Source: Prevotella sp. AGR2160 (GTDB taxonomy: Bacteria > Bacteroidota > Bacteroidia > Bacteroidales > Bacteroidaceae). From it: a DNA stretch of 47,765 bases. Positions 17,778 through 26,584 of this stretch are shown here, in pieces. A model generated the notes under the pieces. The model saw nothing but the letters and a program-made list of their open reading frames with translations. It was not told the origin of the DNA and searched no databases. The stretch spans positions 38,782 through 86,546 of the forward strand of contig NZ_KE384147.1 in assembly GCF_000424185.1 (NCBI RefSeq). The letters run 5' to 3'. Every line of letters starts with the position of its first letter. Positions within the stretch are counted from its first letter, which is position 1. Made by a program: the position numbers and the translations under genes.

Positions 17778-19322
17778 ATGGTCAAAGCATTTGATAATTT
17801 CGAAATTTGGTGGGTAACAGGCGCACAGCTCCTCTACGGAGGTGATGCCGTAAAACAGGTCGACGGACACTCCAAGGAGATGGTCGAGGGCCTGAACAAC
17901 TCCGGTCGTCTGCCTATCAAGGTCGTCTATAAAGGTACCGCCAACAGTTCCAAGGAAGTCGCTGATGTCATGAACCGTGCCAATGTCGATGAGCACTGTG
18001 TCGGCGTGATCTGTTGGATGCATACCTTCTCTCCCGCGAAGATGTGGATCAAGGGCATGGAGATCCTCCGCAAGCCGTTGCTCCATTTCCATACCCAGTA
18101 TAACGAGAAGATCCCGTATGACACGATGGACATGGACTTCATGAACCTCAACCAGAGTGCGCATGGTGACCGTGAGTATGCCCATATCCTCTCCCGTCTG
18201 CGCAAGCCGCGCAAGACCGTTATCGGCTACTGGAAGGATCCGAAGACACAGGATCATATCGCTGTCTGGGAGCGTGTCTGCGCCGGTGTCGCTGACGCAC
18301 AGGACTGCCTCATCATCCGTTTCGGCGATCAGATGAACAATGTCGCCGTGACCGATGGTGACAAGGTCGCCTTCGAGCAGGTCTTTGGCTATCATGTCGA
18401 TTATGTCCAGTTCTCTACCGTCATGGAGTTCTTCGACAAGGTCAAGGATGCCGATGTCGACGCCCTCGTCCACGATGTCTATTTCAAGGAATACCAGGTA
18501 GCCGACAACCTCAAGGATGAGTCTACCGTGGAATATAAGAAGATCTGGAATGCCGCCAAGGCCGAACTGACCATCCGTGCCGTCCTGAAGGCTTACGGTG
18601 CCAAGGGCTTCACGACGAACTTCGACGACCTCGGTGATGTCAATGTCGAGGAGACAGGCCACGGCTTCGACCAGATTCCCGGCCTCGCCTCCCAGCGCCT
18701 CATGCACGACGGCTATGGCTTCGGTGCCGAGGGTGACTGGAAGAGCGCCTGCCTCTACCGTACGACCTGGTTCATGAGTCAGGGCCTCGAGGGTGGCACG
18801 TCCTTCCTGGAGGACTATACGCTGAACTTCGACGGTGACAACACGTCCATCCTCGAGAGTCACATGCTCGAGGTCTGTCCTGATATCGCTGAGGAGAAGC
18901 CGCGCCTGGAAGTGCACTTCCTCGGCATCGGTGTCCGCAAGACCCCTACGGCCCGTCTCGTCTTCACCACGAAGCAGGGCCATGGCATCACGGCTACCGT
19001 CGTCGATATGGGCAACCGCTTCCGTCTCATCGCCAACGACGTGAACCTCATCAAGTCGAAACCGCTGCCGAAGCTCCCCGTGGCTTCCGCCCTCTGGATC
19101 CCCGAGCCTACCTTCGAGGTCGGCGTGGGCTGCTGGATGAATGCCGGCGGCACCCATCACAGCTGCTTCTCCTTCGGACTCACCGATGAGTACTGGCGTG
19201 ACTTCGCTGAGATCTTCGATGTTGAGGCTTGCATCATCAACAAGGACACCGACTACGAGCAGTTCCGTAAGGAGCTCCGTTGGAATGAGGTCTACTATAT
19301 GTTGAACAAAGCATTACGTTAA
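17778..19322 (+). CDS. araA: L-arabinose isomerase
   Basis: 514 aa, close to the family norm of ~500. It isomerises L-arabinose to L-ribulose in the cytoplasm with a divalent metal. Marks typical of AraA are present: WWVTGAQLLYGGDAVKQV at the start, GVICWMHTFSPAKMWIKG, the metal-ligand Glu residues in GTSFLEDYTLNF and SHMLEVCPDI, and the His-bearing GGTHHSCFSFGL near the C-terminus. It is followed after 3 bases by the ribulokinase gene. Strongly biased, GC-rich codon use matches its neighbours. Confidence 0.97.
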   Translation: MVKAFDNFEIWWVTGAQLLYGGDAVKQVDGHSKEMVEGLNNSGRLPIKVVYKGTANSSKEVADVMNRANVDEHCVGVICWMHTFSPAKMWIKGMEILRKPLLHFHTQYNEKIPYDTMDMDFMNLNQSAHGDREYAHILSRLRKPRKTVIGYWKDPKTQDHIAVWERVCAGVADAQDCLIIRFGDQMNNVAVTDGDKVAFEQVFGYHVDYVQFSTVMEFFDKVKDADVDALVHDVYFKEYQVADNLKDESTVEYKKIWNAAKAELTIRAVLKAYGAKGFTTNFDDLGDVNVEETGHGFDQIPGLASQRLMHDGYGFGAEGDWKSACLYRTTWFMSQGLEGGTSFLEDYTLNFDGDNTSILESHMLEVCPDIAEEKPRLEVHFLGIGVRKTPTARLVFTTKQGHGITATVVDMGNRFRLIANDVNLIKSKPLPKLPVASALWIPEPTFEVGVGCWMNAGGTHHSCFSFGLTDEYWRDFAEIFDVEACIINKDTDYEQFRKELRWNEVYYMLNKALR

Positions 19323-19325
19323 GGT

Positions 19326-20915
19326 ATGACCGCAAAGGAAACGATAGAAAAGGGTAAGGCCATCCTCGGTATCGAGTTTGGCTCTACCCGTATCAAGGCC
19401 GTTCTCATCGATGGTGAGAACCGGCCCATCGCCCAGGGCTCCCATACGTGGGAGAACCAGTTGGAGAACGGCCTGTGGACCTACAGCATCAAAGCCATCT
19501 GGGCCGGTCTGCAGGACTGTTATGCCTCCCTGCGGGCAGATGTGAAGAAACAGTATGGCGTGGAGATCGAACGCCTCGCTGCCATCGGCATCAGTGCGAT
19601 GATGCACGGCTATATGGCTTTCGACAAGGACGAGCAGATCCTCGTGCCCTTCCGTACGTGGCGTAACACGAATACGGGCAAGGCCGCCGCGAAGCTCTCC
19701 GATCTCTTCAACTTCAATATCCCGTTGCGCTGGAGCATCTCCCATCTCTACGAGTGTATCCTCGACGGCGAGAGTCACGTGAAGGATATCGACTACCTCG
19801 CTACCCTCGACGCCTATATCCACTGGCAGCTCACGGGACAGCGCGTCACGGGTATCGGTGACGCCTCGGGCATGCTGCCGATCGATCCCGACACGAAGGA
19901 CTATGACGAGAATATGGTGAAGAAGTTCGACGCCCTCATCGCGCCGAAAGGCTATCCCTGGAAACTCCGTGATATCCTGCCGAAGGTCCTCGTGGCCGGT
20001 CAGGAGGCCGGCACGCTGACGGCGAAGGGCGCGAAACTCCTCGATCCCAGTGGTCATCTGAAGGCCGGTATCCCGATGTGTCCTCCCGAGGGTGATGCCG
20101 GCACGGGCATGGCAGCGACGAATGCCGTCCGTCCCCGCACGGGTAACGTGTCCTGCGGCACGTCGTCCTTCTCGATGATCGTCCTCGAGAAGAACCTCTC
20201 GAAACCGTACAAGAGTATCGATATCGTTACGACACCCGACGGTGCCCCTGTGGCCATGGTCCACTGTAACAACTGCACCTCCGACATCAACGCGTGGGTG
20301 GAGATCTTCAAGGAGTTCCTCGAGGCCATGGGACAGCAGGTCGACATGGGACAGCTCTTCACGACCCTCTTCCAGGTGGGTGCGAAGGGTGATGGTGACT
20401 GTGGCGGTCTGATGGCCTACAACTATTTCTCCGGTGAGCCCGTGACGGGTCTCTCCGAGGGCCGTCCGATGATTGTGCGGTCGCCGAATGACAAGTTCTC
20501 CCTCGCCAATTTCATGCGCGCGAACCTCTATGGCGCCGTCGCCGTGTTGAAGATCGGCAACGATATCCTCTTCAAGGATGAGCAGGTCGCCGTAGACCGC
20601 CTCACGGGCCACGGTGGTTACTTCACCACGCCGGAGGTCGGCCAGCGTATCCTCTCCGCGGCCCTCGGTCTGCCGATCTCCGTGATGAAGACGGCAGGGG
20701 AGGGTGGTCCCTGGGGCATGGCGCTCCTGGCCTCCTATCTCGTCAACAGTGACAAGCACGAGAGCCTCGCCGACTTCCTCGAGACGAAGGTCTTCGCCGG
20801 CAACAAGGGCTCGGAGATCATGGCCACGCCCGATGAGATCGATGGCTTCAACACCTATATCGAGAATTACAAGCGCGGCCTGCAAATCGAACAGGCAGCC
20901 GTGGACTTCAAATAG
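19326..20915 (+). CDS. araB: FGGY-family ribulokinase
   Basis: 529 aa. An FGGY carbohydrate kinase with the ATPase phosphate-1 motif at the N-terminus (GIEFGSTRIKAVLIDG), an acidic catalytic Asp region (GDASGMLPID) and phosphate-2-like GNVSCGTSSFSMIV. It phosphorylates L-ribulose to L-ribulose 5-phosphate, the step between araA and araD. It belongs to the Bacteroides-type ribulokinase rather than the E. coli AraB form, judged from the gene order and overall sequence. Start ATG lies 3 bases after the araA stop. The stop TAG forms the first bases of a palindromic repeat (20913-20945). Confidence 0.9.
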   Translation: MTAKETIEKGKAILGIEFGSTRIKAVLIDGENRPIAQGSHTWENQLENGLWTYSIKAIWAGLQDCYASLRADVKKQYGVEIERLAAIGISAMMHGYMAFDKDEQILVPFRTWRNTNTGKAAAKLSDLFNFNIPLRWSISHLYECILDGESHVKDIDYLATLDAYIHWQLTGQRVTGIGDASGMLPIDPDTKDYDENMVKKFDALIAPKGYPWKLRDILPKVLVAGQEAGTLTAKGAKLLDPSGHLKAGIPMCPPEGDAGTGMAATNAVRPRTGNVSCGTSSFSMIVLEKNLSKPYKSIDIVTTPDGAPVAMVHCNNCTSDINAWVEIFKEFLEAMGQQVDMGQLFTTLFQVGAKGDGDCGGLMAYNYFSGEPVTGLSEGRPMIVRSPNDKFSLANFMRANLYGAVAVLKIGNDILFKDEQVAVDRLTGHGGYFTTPEVGQRILSAALGLPISVMKTAGEGGPWGMALLASYLVNSDKHESLADFLETKVFAGNKGSEIMATPDEIDGFNTYIENYKRGLQIEQAAVDFK

Positions 20916-20945
20916 GTGGCGTGGCCGCAACATGGCGGCCACCTA
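20913..20945. repeat. Palindrome overlapping the araB stop codon
   Basis: TAGGTGGCGTGGCCGC, a short AACAT loop, and GGCGGCCACCTA. The TAG is the araB stop. Related copies with compensating stem changes (GGCCAC/GTGGCC in place of GGCCGC/GCGGCC) occur at 36856-36884 and 40939-40967. Confidence 0.75.
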
Positions 20946-20948
20946 CTA

Positions 20949-20999
20949 TAGGCCGAAGTTCTATTGTGCGCTATAAAAATCTATTGTGAGCTATTATTG
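20949..20999. repeat. 20-bp phased repeat array (copy 2)
   Basis: Two and a half units of the 20-base repeat (CTATTGTGCGCTATAAAAAT, then CTATTGTGAGCTATTATTGT) between araB and the transketolase gene, inside the operon. Confidence 0.75.
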
Positions 21000-21021
21000 T
21001 CAACAAAAACGAACGAAAATC

Positions 21022-23043
21022 ATGAACAGTATCCAACTGATGAACCATGCCGCTGACAACATCCGTATCCTTGCTGCCAGCATGGTAGAGAAGGCAAAGT
21101 CCGGACACCCCGGAGGGGCTATGGGCGGTGCCGACTTCATCAATGTCCTTTTCTCTGAGTATCTCGTCTGGGACCCTGAGGATCCCACATGGACGGGCCG
21201 TGACCGCTTCTTCCTTGATCCCGGTCACATGAGTCCGATGCTCTATGCCGCACTGACCCTCCAGGGCCGTTATACCCTGGATGATATCCAACAGCTGCGC
21301 CAGTGGGGCTCCCCCTGTCCCGGCCATCCAGAGCTTGATGTCCGTCGCGGCATTGAGAACTCCTCCGGTCCGTTGGGCCAGGGCCATGCCATCGCTGCCG
21401 GTGCCGCCGTGGCGGAGAAATTCCTCGAGGCCCGTCTCGGTCATGAGGTGATGCAGCATCATATCTACGCGTATATCTCCGACGGTGCCGTAGAGGAGGA
21501 GATCTCCCAGGGTGTCGGCCGTATCGCTGGCACGCTCTGTCTCGACAACCTCATCATGTTTTATGATGCCAACGATATCCAGCTCTCCACAGAGGTTGAT
21601 GTCGTCATGAAGGAGGATACGGCCGCCAAATACCGGGCCTGGAACTGGACGGTGATGGAGATCGACGGCAATGATGTCGCGCAGATCCGCGAAGCCCTCG
21701 ACAAGGCGCTCGCCGGTACGGGGCATCCCGTACTGATCATCGGGCATACCGTCATGGGCAAGGGTGCCCGTAAGGCCGACGGCACGAGTTATGAGCATAA
21801 CGTGAAGACTCACGGCGCTCCCCTCGGCGACGGCGCTTACATCAACACCATCAAGAACCTTGGCGGTGATCCCGAGCATCCCTTCGTCATCTTCGACGAC
21901 GTGAAACAGCTCTATGCCGACCGTGCCGCCGCACTGAAGACGATCGTTGCCGCCCGTAAGGCGGAGGAGGCGGCTTGGGCCCAGGCTCATCCCGAGAAGA
22001 AAACGCTCATGGATACGTGGTTCTCCGGTAAGGCGCCGAAGATCGACTGGACGAAGGTGGAACAGAAAGAAGGTTCGGCCACGCGTGCCGCCTCTTCGGC
22101 TTGTCTGAAAGTGCTGGCCCATGAGGTGCCGAACATGATCTGTGCTTCCGCCGACCTTAGTAACTCCGATAAGACCGATGGCTTCCTGAAGGAGACGCAT
22201 GCCCTGCAGGCTCACGACTTCACAGGTGCTTTCTTCCAGGCCGGTGTCAGTGAGTTGACGATGGCCGATATGTGTATCGGTATGATGCTCCACGGTGGTG
22301 TCATCGCCGCCATGGGTACGTTCTTCGTCTTCTCCGACTACATGAAGCCCGCCGTCCGTCTCGCTGCCCTCATGGGAGTGCCCGTGAAATTCATCTGGAC
22401 CCACGATGCCTTCCGTGTCGGTGAGGATGGTCCTACCCACGAGCCCGTGGAGCAGGAGGCACAGATCCGACTGATGGAGAAACTGCAGAACCACAACGGC
22501 CAGGACAGTGTCCGCGTGTTCCGTCCTGCCGACTGTTACGAGACAACGGTATGCTGGCAGATGGCCATGGAGAATATGGACACGCCGACCGCGCTGATCT
22601 TCTCCCGTCAGGGTATCCCCTGCCTGCCTGCAGGCAACGACTACGACGAGGCCCGCAAGGGCGCGTATATCGTCAAGGGCAGTGATGAGCATCCCGACGT
22701 GATCCTCGTGGCCAGTGGCTCTGAGGTGTCCACCCTCGAGGCTGCCGCTCCGCTGCTCCGTCAGGACGGTCTGCGTGTGCGTGTCGTCAGTGCGCCCTCT
22801 GAGGGGCTCTTCCGCCGCCAGCCTGCCGACTATCAGGAGGCCGTACTGCCTTATGAGGTGAAGAAGTTCGGTCTTACCGCCGGTTTGCCCTGCACCCTTG
22901 AAGGCTTGGTAGGCATCGGTCCGAAGAGTCGTATCTTTGGGTTGAAGAGTTTCGGCTTCTCTGCTCCGTATAAGGTATTAGACGAGAAGCTCGGTTTCAC
23001 CGGTGAGAATATCTATCGGCAGGTGAAAGAATTTATAGGTTAA
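21022..23043 (+). CDS. tkt: Transketolase
   Basis: 673 aa, starting MNSIQLMNHAADNIRILA (an upstream in-frame extension runs into repeat sequence and is not used). A thiamine diphosphate enzyme that moves two-carbon units between sugar phosphates in the non-oxidative pentose phosphate pathway. Visible marks: KSGHPGGAMGGADF near residue 25, GPLGQGHAIAAGAAVAEKF, the TPP/Mg region SDGAVEEEISQGVGR with YDANDIQLS, the Glu of the second domain (GVSELTMADM), and THDAFRVGEDGPTHEPVEQ. Last gene of the arabinose operon, where it takes D-xylulose 5-phosphate from AraD into central metabolism. A terminator follows. Confidence 0.97.
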   Translation: MNSIQLMNHAADNIRILAASMVEKAKSGHPGGAMGGADFINVLFSEYLVWDPEDPTWTGRDRFFLDPGHMSPMLYAALTLQGRYTLDDIQQLRQWGSPCPGHPELDVRRGIENSSGPLGQGHAIAAGAAVAEKFLEARLGHEVMQHHIYAYISDGAVEEEISQGVGRIAGTLCLDNLIMFYDANDIQLSTEVDVVMKEDTAAKYRAWNWTVMEIDGNDVAQIREALDKALAGTGHPVLIIGHTVMGKGARKADGTSYEHNVKTHGAPLGDGAYINTIKNLGGDPEHPFVIFDDVKQLYADRAAALKTIVAARKAEEAAWAQAHPEKKTLMDTWFSGKAPKIDWTKVEQKEGSATRAASSACLKVLAHEVPNMICASADLSNSDKTDGFLKETHALQAHDFTGAFFQAGVSELTMADMCIGMMLHGGVIAAMGTFFVFSDYMKPAVRLAALMGVPVKFIWTHDAFRVGEDGPTHEPVEQEAQIRLMEKLQNHNGQDSVRVFRPADCYETTVCWQMAMENMDTPTALIFSRQGIPCLPAGNDYDEARKGAYIVKGSDEHPDVILVASGSEVSTLEAAAPLLRQDGLRVRVVSAPSEGLFRRQPADYQEAVLPYEVKKFGLTAGLPCTLEGLVGIGPKSRIFGLKSFGFSAPYKVLDEKLGFTGENIYRQVKEFIG

Positions 23044-23111
23044 AGAGCCTACGTCTTCGGAACATGATCAATGATGTCCCGGCGCAATTAATTATTTTTT
23101 TTCATAGTTGA

Positions 23112-23148
23112 GGGAGTGTCGTTGCATATTGCACGGCACCCCCTTTTT
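23112..23148 (+). terminator. Intrinsic terminator after tkt
   Basis: GGGAGTGTCGT (23112-23122), a 10-base loop, ACGGCACCCCC (23133-23143), then TTTTT. The stem includes two G-T pairs. It closes the arabinose operon. Confidence 0.75.
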
Positions 23149-23150
23149 AA

Positions 23151-23272
23151 TGGAGAATGGATAATGGAGAATGGATAATGGAGAATGGATAATGGAGAAT
23201 GGATAATGGAGAATGGAGAATTAGGGCATCCATTCTCCATTGTCCATTGTCCATTCTTCATTGTCCATTGTC
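23151..23272. repeat. Inverted AATGGATAATGG/CCATTATCCATT microsatellite
   Basis: Several copies of ATGGAGAATGGATA in one direction, then GGGCATCCATTCTCCATTG and further complementary copies. The whole could form a long hairpin between the convergent tkt and 62-aa genes. The 3' end of the small gene lies inside it. Confidence 0.8.
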
Positions 23273-23409
23273 CCTTGTTCCTCCGGTGCCTCTTTGGCGT
23301 CGGCCTGGGAGGGATCCTTAAACACTTGCGTATTGGCGTCGATGCCCATGACGTTCTCCGGGAGGAGGATGACATCCGTCACTTCGGGGCGTTGATAGTA
23401 TTTTCTCAT
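23221..23409 (-). CDS. 62-aa KxYxxP leader-like small peptide
   Basis: 62 aa starting MRKYYQRPEVTDVILLPENV. The ATG overlaps the TGA of the upstream LRR gene (ATGA), so translational coupling is likely. The N-terminus fits the pattern of the small proteins at 340-516 and 41432-41641 (basic-Tyr-x-x-Pro, hydrophobic stretch, then a Met-Gly/Ala region). The last 17 residues (GTMDNEEWTMDNGEWMP) are read from the microsatellite and are probably not ancestral, meaning the tail has been replaced or extended by repeat growth. There is no cysteine and no signal peptide. Function unknown. It is the last gene of the leftward surface-protein operon. Confidence 0.65.
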   Translation of the reverse strand: MRKYYQRPEVTDVILLPENVMGIDANTQVFKDPSQADAKEAPEEQGTMDNEEWTMDNGEWMP

Positions 23410-24533
23410 TTTACGAAATATTTGGAATGGTTAGAAATGATGATTCCCTTGGAAGCGCTGACCTTTCTGCCGAGGAGGTCATAGCCTTTCTGGATGCGGA
23501 CAGAAGATGGTTGACGGGGCGTGATGATCCCTGTCGTCTCACTGCCGCCGAGGAACAGACGGGCAGCCGCCGTCGTGCCGTTGGTCGGCACACGCAGGAA
23601 AGCCTTCCCGGCGTCGATATATCCTTCTGAGGACCGGTAGAAGATACCGTCCTGGAGGATATAGTCGGCATAGCCTTTCGTGTCGTCGGTGTTGCCGCCG
23701 ATATACTGCCTTGTCGTCGCTCCCTGCAGGAGGTTACCGCTGACATCGGCCGCCGCGGCATCCTCTTTCGCGGCCGGAATGATATAATTGACCTCTTTCG
23801 GAATACCGATGAGGATGATGCCCGTACCGGCCGGGATATTGCCGCTCACCTCCCTTGTCGACACCGTCTGACTCTCGTGGTCGAGCCCCGTACAGATCAG
23901 GGCTGTAGGCATCGTTCCAGTGTAGGTCTGTTCCTCCCCGTTGTCATCCAGGTAGAGGCCTGTCTCCGTCGTCGGGGCGATATAACTGTCCTGCGGCAGA
24001 CAGAGGGTGAGGGTATCCTTTGTAGAGTTCGTACGGAAATAGGCGTCATAGCGGATTCCCGTGGCGGCATTATCCTGTGCCGCCACCGTCAGACAGAGAT
24101 CCATGGGGGCCTTCACCTCCGCCAGCCGCTGACAATTCATGAACGCGTAATTGTCAATACTCTTCACCGTTGCCGGAATGATGATACCCGTCAGGCGCCG
24201 GCAGTCACTGAAGCCGTATTGATTGATCTTTGTCACGGTATACGTATATCCGTTATAGGTCACGGTCTTCGGGATCGTCACCACACCCGCCGTCGTACTG
24301 TCTATGGCACTATAAGCGACTTCATGAAAAGGATGGTCGAAATAGTCCGAGCTGACGAAGGCCGTACCCGTCTTGGTCGTCGCGTCCTGGGTGTTGACCA
24401 GAAAAGAGCAGGTCACCGTCTCGTTGCCATTGAGCGTGATCGGGGCGGTGAAGAGCACACTCTCGTCGTCATCGGCCGCGGCCGGAAGGATTGATCCTGT
24501 CAGGAGGATCAGGGAGAGAAACCATTGCTTCAT
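23406..24533 (-). CDS. Secreted LRR (BspA-like) protein with sorting-like tail
   Basis: 375 aa with a signal peptide (MKQWFLSLILLTGSILPAAA). Residues ~80-150 contain leucine-rich repeats of the BspA/LRR_5 type (VTIPKTVTYNGYTYTVTKIN, FSDCRRLTGIIIPATVKSID, NYAFMNCQRL), which commonly mediate binding to host or other surface ligands. The middle part is a Thr/Ala-rich region of unknown fold. The end (GYDLLGRKVSASKGIIISNH then SKYFVK) resembles T9SS type A sorting tails. It follows the 351-aa lipoprotein in the same operon and overlaps the small KxYxxP peptide gene by four bases. Confidence 0.82.
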   Translation of the reverse strand: MKQWFLSLILLTGSILPAAADDDESVLFTAPITLNGNETVTCSFLVNTQDATTKTGTAFVSSDYFDHPFHEVAYSAIDSTTAGVVTIPKTVTYNGYTYTVTKINQYGFSDCRRLTGIIIPATVKSIDNYAFMNCQRLAEVKAPMDLCLTVAAQDNAATGIRYDAYFRTNSTKDTLTLCLPQDSYIAPTTETGLYLDDNGEEQTYTGTMPTALICTGLDHESQTVSTREVSGNIPAGTGIILIGIPKEVNYIIPAAKEDAAAADVSGNLLQGATTRQYIGGNTDDTKGYADYILQDGIFYRSSEGYIDAGKAFLRVPTNGTTAAARLFLGGSETTGIITPRQPSSVRIQKGYDLLGRKVSASKGIIISNHSKYFVK

Positions 24534-24555
24534 AAGCTGAGTCTTGATCGTTGGT

Positions 24556-25611
24556 TTATTCGAGGTCCATCACGTCTTCCTTCTTCCGTTTCCATTCCGT
24601 AATGGTGAACGTCTTCACCTCCGCGCTCGTACTGCCGAGCTCGAGAGTCATGTCGTATTCCTTCCCGGCTTCGAACACGAGGTTCTGCAGGGGCCGGTAG
24701 ACGAAGATATGATGTTTACATTCTATGGGGTTGAAGATGAGCACTTGGATGAAGGTGTCCTTGGCCTGAATGGTCTGCGGCGGGAGGATACACTCCTGCA
24801 CACTCTTGTTGGTGTCCGTCGGACAGAAGGTGTAGACCATCGTAGAGTCGCTCTTCTTCCCCGATATGGTTGTCACGGGGTATTCATCATTGCGCGTGCC
24901 CGTCTTGCCGTTATAGCCACGGTAGCGCATGAGGTTATAGTTGATGCTGTCGCACACCGGTCCCACCTTACAGCGTGCCAGCGTGTCGATCATACCCTGG
25001 GTGATGCGGGCCTGCAGTCCCGGCTGTTTCGCCGTGTCGGGACCGGCGAGGATTTTGATATTCAGTCGGCAGAGCTGGTGGGTGAAGGTGATCTGCAGTC
25101 GGCCGTTGGCGGCTGCCGCCGTCACCTGCTGTTGCACATCACGGACGAAATCGCTGGAGTCGAGGCCCCGGGTCTGGTCGCTCTGTACCTTGAAGGGGAT
25201 CTTCGTGAGCTGTGACGGCAGCGTCGGTAAGTCGACAAAGGGCGCGTAGACGAAGAAATTGGCGGCTGCCGTCGACGACTTCCAGGCCATGGTGCGTGTG
25301 CCCTCCGTACTCTGATACCAGATACGGATCTTTTGCACGCTGTCGGCATCCCAGCGGATATTATACCGGTTGTCGGGATCGAGGCCGTCACTGGCGGGGT
25401 ATATCATCGTCAGTCCGAGGTTGCTGCCCATATAGGCCCCTTTCGACACTCCGGAGGCAGCGGCTCTGCTCACGGCGATATGCACGCTGAGGTCTGCCGT
25501 TGGAGGCGTAGGCTCATCGCCGTGGAGTCCTTCCGACTCACAGGCTGTCAGCAGAGCGGCCAGGAGGGTAGGGAAGAGGAGTGAGACAAAAAATCTTTTC
25601 ATCATAACCAT
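24556..25611 (-). CDS. Fimbrillin-like surface lipoprotein
   Basis: 351 aa with a lipoprotein signal (hydrophobic SLLFPTLLAALL, lipobox LTAC, then ESEG with acidic residues that favour surface export in Bacteroidota). The body resembles fimbrillin/Mfa-like proteins: a Tyr/Pro-rich N-terminal half (YNIRWDADSVQKIRIWYQS, FFVYAPFVDLP) and a helix-poor C-terminal half with FTHQLCRLNIKI, a segment typical of the FKHALS region in this family, and GKEYDMTLELG. Four possible start codons lie within ten bases; Met4 gives MKRFFVSLLF. It is part of the five-lipoprotein and LRR operon and probably forms or anchors a type V-like pilus or surface layer (inference). Confidence 0.75.
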   Translation of the reverse strand: MVMMKRFFVSLLFPTLLAALLTACESEGLHGDEPTPPTADLSVHIAVSRAAASGVSKGAYMGSNLGLTMIYPASDGLDPDNRYNIRWDADSVQKIRIWYQSTEGTRTMAWKSSTAAANFFVYAPFVDLPTLPSQLTKIPFKVQSDQTRGLDSSDFVRDVQQQVTAAAANGRLQITFTHQLCRLNIKILAGPDTAKQPGLQARITQGMIDTLARCKVGPVCDSINYNLMRYRGYNGKTGTRNDEYPVTTISGKKSDSTMVYTFCPTDTNKSVQECILPPQTIQAKDTFIQVLIFNPIECKHHIFVYRPLQNLVFEAGKEYDMTLELGSTSAEVKTFTITEWKRKKEDVMDLE

Positions 25612-25617
25612 ATTTCA

Positions 25618-26583
25618 TCAGTCTTCGAAGAAGAGCGGGTGTTCCGTCAGATAGTTGGGATAGAGACCGAAGATCCAGTCCAGCTCATCCCATTTCTTGA
25701 TGTCGACCTTATCGATGACGAGTTTTTTCTTGCCTTTTACGCACAGCGGGAAGATATACACATAGCCGTGCTCGAGCTGTACCTCCTTCGTTGCCGAGAG
25801 GCGTTTGCCGTCGACGGTGAGGGTGAAGGTCAGCGGCTTCTTCTCCGTGGTGGAGAAGACATAGGCGGAGTCGATGGACACCGTATCCTTGACATCCATC
25901 GGCAGGGCCCACGGCTGTACGTCATGATGGATACTGTCGTTGATATCCATACTGTTGAGATAGAAGGTGCCGTCGGTATTGTCGAAGTCACCTTTCTTGC
26001 TGAAGCCCTGTCCCGTGACGGAGAAGGCCGTCAGCTTTGGCGCGTCGCCCGTGTTGTCCTCGTTGACGACACGGATGAGGATCATCGTCTGCAGATGTTC
26101 CATACGGACGTTGACAAAGGGATCAGCATAGTTCAGCGTGCCTTTCTTTGTCCAGGCGCCGTAGGGGGCATAGAGGAAATCGGTCTGATCGGTGCACACC
26201 AGAGGCATGCGTGTCGGATCGGCGCCTTTCTGATAGGGTGCGAAGGCACAGAGCTTCATGCGCGCCTTCGTGAGGACGATGGTGGTGTCGATGCGCCAGT
26301 GCTGACTCGGATAGTCGCCGACGGTCATCACGCGCACGTTGTTGTAGGTATATCCCGAGTCGGGGTTGATACCCGTGACGGTGATGCCGATGCTGTCGCC
26401 GTCGTCAAACGTCTGTTTCATGGCCATCGTGGCCGCACGGGAGCTCTGTTCCACCATGGCGGAGAAATGCAGTTCGGCGCGCTCCGTATCCGGTGATAAA
26501 ACGGACGCATCCTCATGCGTGCAGGCCGTGAGGGCCGCGACGCATAAGGATGACAGGAGTATACTGGTGATGTTGAATCGCAT
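25618..26583 (-). CDS. Fimbrillin-like surface lipoprotein
   Basis: 321 aa. Lipoprotein signal MRFNITSILLSSLCVAALTA with Cys21, then THED (acidic, surface-export type). Family marks of fimbrillin-like proteins: DGDSIGITVTG near residue 62, LCAFAPYQKG, DFLYAPYG, MEHLQTMILIRVVN (matching the conserved HALS-like strand), and GYVYIFPL near the end. It follows the 365-aa gene by one base and precedes the 351-aa gene by six, so the operon is tight. Likely a pilus subunit or accessory protein at the cell surface. The exact role (stalk, tip or anchor) cannot be read from sequence. Confidence 0.75.
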   Translation of the reverse strand: MRFNITSILLSSLCVAALTACTHEDASVLSPDTERAELHFSAMVEQSSRAATMAMKQTFDDGDSIGITVTGINPDSGYTYNNVRVMTVGDYPSQHWRIDTTIVLTKARMKLCAFAPYQKGADPTRMPLVCTDQTDFLYAPYGAWTKKGTLNYADPFVNVRMEHLQTMILIRVVNEDNTGDAPKLTAFSVTGQGFSKKGDFDNTDGTFYLNSMDINDSIHHDVQPWALPMDVKDTVSIDSAYVFSTTEKKPLTFTLTVDGKRLSATKEVQLEHGYVYIFPLCVKGKKKLVIDKVDIKKWDELDWIFGLYPNYLTEHPLFFED

Positions 26584-26584
26584 T

